Assembly (NCBI GenBank): GCA_031258895.1
Contig: JAIRMF010000108.1
Coordinates: 1 to 7,329, forward strand
DNA: 7,329 bases
Source of the DNA: Dysgonamonadaceae bacterium
Lineage (GTDB): Bacteria; Bacteroidota; Bacteroidia; Bacteroidales; Azobacteroidaceae
Direction of reading: 5' to 3'
Shown here: positions 5,463-7,329 of the stretch, in pieces
How the letters are laid out: every line of letters begins with the position of its first letter
Numbering within the stretch: the first letter of the stretch is position 1
The notes under the pieces: generated by a model
What the model saw: only the letters and a program-made list of their open reading frames with translations
Database searches by the model: none
Told to the model about the DNA's origin: nothing
Made by a program: the position numbers and the translations under genes

Positions 5463-6083
5463 ATGAATATAGGCATCTTCCCGGGATCATTCAATCCCGT
5501 ACACATCGGACACCTCGTCGTCGCAAACTACATGGCAGAGTTCGCAGGACTCGACGAAGTATGGTTCCTCATCACACCAAAAAGCCCCCATAAACAAGCC
5601 GCCGAACTGACAGACCACGAACTGCGATTCCAACTCCTCCAAAAAGCAATCGGAAATTATCCGAAATTCAAAATAAATACCCTCGAATGGGAAATGACAA
5701 AACCAACATACACCGTCAATACACTGCAAAAACTAAGACTCACAATCCCCGAAAATACCTACTCCCTAATCATCGGAGCCGATAGCTGGGACAACATACA
5801 CCGATGGAAAGACTACCAAATACTCCTCAAAAACTTCAAAACACTCATATACCCCAGACCAGGAGGCAATAAATCTACCTTCTATCACCCAAACGCCCAA
5901 ACAGTCAAAAACGCACCCGAATCAGGCGTCTCCTCATCATTCATCCGTAAAGCGTTGCGCGAAGGTAAAGACGTTAGATTCCTCCTCCCTGAAGGCATAT
6001 ACGAAATATTGATCGAACAAAACGTCTTCTGTGTCCCGACAAATACGGAAATAATAACCCCAGAAACACCCCCGAAAGAATAA
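5463..6083 (+). CDS. nadD: Nicotinate-nucleotide adenylyltransferase
   Basis: This cytosolic enzyme transfers AMP from ATP to nicotinate mononucleotide, making deamido-NAD, the last step but one of NAD synthesis. The fold is a nucleotidyltransferase Rossmann fold. Motifs seen: GSFNPVHIGHL (8-18) with the ATP-binding H14 and H17, TPKSPHK (38-44), PTYTVNTL (81-88), IIGADSWDNIHRWKDY (103-118), and SSSFIRKAL (157-165), the counterpart of the ISSTxIR motif. Length 206 residues is typical, with a short Pro/Thr-rich tail after about residue 192. The ATG precedes the usual MxIGIFPGSF opening, so the start is well supported. lysS follows after 9 bp, so the two are probably one transcript. The gene is strongly A/C-rich, unlike pepD upstream. 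Confidence 0.97.
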   Translation: MNIGIFPGSFNPVHIGHLVVANYMAEFAGLDEVWFLITPKSPHKQAAELTDHELRFQLLQKAIGNYPKFKINTLEWEMTKPTYTVNTLQKLRLTIPENTYSLIIGADSWDNIHRWKDYQILLKNFKTLIYPRPGGNKSTFYHPNAQTVKNAPESGVSSSFIRKALREGKDVRFLLPEGIYEILIEQNVFCVPTNTEIITPETPPKE

Positions 6084-6092
6084 CGCAAAAAC

Positions 6093-7329
6093 ATGAGCGA
6101 ATACGAACGAACAGAACAGGAAACCTTCAGACGACGCAGCCTGGAAGATATCCGGACGCTGAACATCAATCCCTATCCCGCAGAAGAATTCCCAATAAAC
6201 GCAAAAGCAAAGGAAATCACGGAAACATTCCGCGACAGCGACCCCGAACGAGAAGTCGTAATAGCCGGACGTATCATGAGCCGACGAATAATGGGTAAAG
6301 CATCCTTCGTCGAACTCCAAGACTCCTCAGGACGAATCCAAATCTACGTCACACGAGACGACATATGTCCAGGTGAAAACAAAGAACCGTACAACACAGT
6401 CTTCCGAAAATTGCTCGACATCGGCGACCTGATAGGCGTTAGCGGTTACGTGTTCCGTACGCAGACAGGAACCGTCTCGGTACACGCCAAAAACCTTACA
6501 CTGCTCGCAAAATCCCTGCGTCCGTTACCCATAGTCAAATACAAAGACAACGTCGCATACGACTCCTTCGACGACCCCGAACTCCGATACCGCCAACGGT
6601 ACGTAGACCTGATAGTAAACGAGGGCGTCAAAGAAATATTCGTCAAACGAACAAAAATATTCGGCTCAATACGTAATCTGTTCAATAAACATGGCTACCT
6701 CGAAGTGGATACTCCCGTCCTGCAAACCATCCCCGGAGGAGCGTCGGCACGACCCTTCGTCACCCATCACAATGCACTCGACATCCCCCTCTACCTCCGC
6801 ATAGCAAACGAACTGTACCTCAAACGACTCATCGTCGGAGGTTTCGACGGAGTCTACGAATTCTCCCGAAACTTCCGTAACGAGGGAATGGACCGTATGC
6901 ACAATCCGGAATTTACCTGCTTAGAAATCTACATAGCCTACAAAGACTACAATTGGATGATGCGGTTCACCGAACAGATGCTGGAACATGTCTGCTTAGA
7001 GGTGCTCGGAACAACAGAAATAAAATCCCGCGAAGAAAACGCTATCAGTTTCAAAGCGCCTTTCCGACGCATAACAATGTTTGACGCTATCCGCGAAAAT
7101 ACCGGTATCGACGTCAACGGAATGGGCCCGGACGAATTACGAAACGTCTGCCGGAAACTGCACATCGAATACGACAATACAATGGGCAAAGGAAAACTGA
7201 TCGACATTATATTCGGAGAAAAATGCGAAAACAAATATATCCAGCCGACATTCATCATCGATTACCCGAAAGAAATGTCTCCCCTCTGTAAACAGCATCG
7301 GGAAAACCCGGAACTTACAGAACGTTTCG
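6093..7329 (+). CDS. lysS: Lysyl-tRNA synthetase, class II, N-terminal 412 residues (right end cut)
   Basis: This enzyme charges tRNA-Lys with lysine, using ATP, in the cytosol. Seen in order: an OB-fold anticodon-binding domain (about 54-145, with VVIAGRIMSRR and FVELQDSSGRIQIY), the linker DPELRYRQRYVDL (161-173), motif 1 region GYLEVDTPVLQ with GGASARPFVTHHNALD (201-230), LRIANELYLKRL (235-246), motif 2 FSRNFRNEGMDR (257-268) with HNPEFTCLEIY, and QPTFIIDYPKEMSPL (384-398). Motif 3, which holds the last ATP-binding Arg, lies beyond the right edge; bacterial LysS is usually about 500 residues, longer in Bacteroidales. The first ATG, 9 bp after nadD, gives a normal N-terminus. The start has no Shine-Dalgarno sequence, and translation may be coupled to nadD. 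CGA is used for 15 of 35 Arg codons, far more than in pepD. Confidence 0.97.
   Translation, partial: MSEYERTEQETFRRRSLEDIRTLNINPYPAEEFPINAKAKEITETFRDSDPEREVVIAGRIMSRRIMGKASFVELQDSSGRIQIYVTRDDICPGENKEPYNTVFRKLLDIGDLIGVSGYVFRTQTGTVSVHAKNLTLLAKSLRPLPIVKYKDNVAYDSFDDPELRYRQRYVDLIVNEGVKEIFVKRTKIFGSIRNLFNKHGYLEVDTPVLQTIPGGASARPFVTHHNALDIPLYLRIANELYLKRLIVGGFDGVYEFSRNFRNEGMDRMHNPEFTCLEIYIAYKDYNWMMRFTEQMLEHVCLEVLGTTEIKSREENAISFKAPFRRITMFDAIRENTGIDVNGMGPDELRNVCRKLHIEYDNTMGKGKLIDIIFGEKCENKYIQPTFIIDYPKEMSPLCKQHRENPELTERF

Overview
The window looks like a piece of a Bacteroidales (Bacteroidota) chromosome. Three things point there. The promoters have the Bacteroidetes form TTG-N19 to N23-TAnnTTTG. Most genes lack a Shine-Dalgarno sequence. 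The proteins (TonB-dependent receptor, PepD, NadD, LysS) match the Bacteroidales versions of their families. I cannot name a genus.

Left part, minus strand: three closely spaced genes form a probable operon, in transcription order aroA (EPSP synthase), a 97-residue Cys/His-rich acidic protein of unknown function, and a TonB-dependent outer-membrane receptor cut by the left window edge. A compact 140-bp divergent promoter region separates aroA from pepD. Middle, plus strand: pepD encodes a cytosolic M20 dipeptidase and ends in a strong intrinsic terminator. Right part, plus strand: nadD (NAD synthesis) and lysS (lysyl-tRNA synthetase, cut by the right edge) are 9 bp apart and probably share the promoter in front of nadD.

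Between pepD and nadD lies the most unusual stretch. A consensus-like promoter directly follows the pepD terminator, with an ATG only 8 bases behind its -7 box. It opens a 193-codon ORF made largely of 17 head-to-tail 21-bp units (4909-5265), read as a 7-residue repeat, N-I-x-V-x-[SL]-x.

Base composition also switches here. Left of about 4735 the plus strand is rich in G and T whichever way genes point. Right of about 5265 it is rich in A and C. A G-to-C change in this direction is what converging replication forks leave, so the array may sit at or near the replication terminus, although a local inversion boundary would look the same within 7 kb. I found no convincing dif site. The housekeeping genes are otherwise ordinary. 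The array and its position at the skew switch are the candidates for something undescribed.
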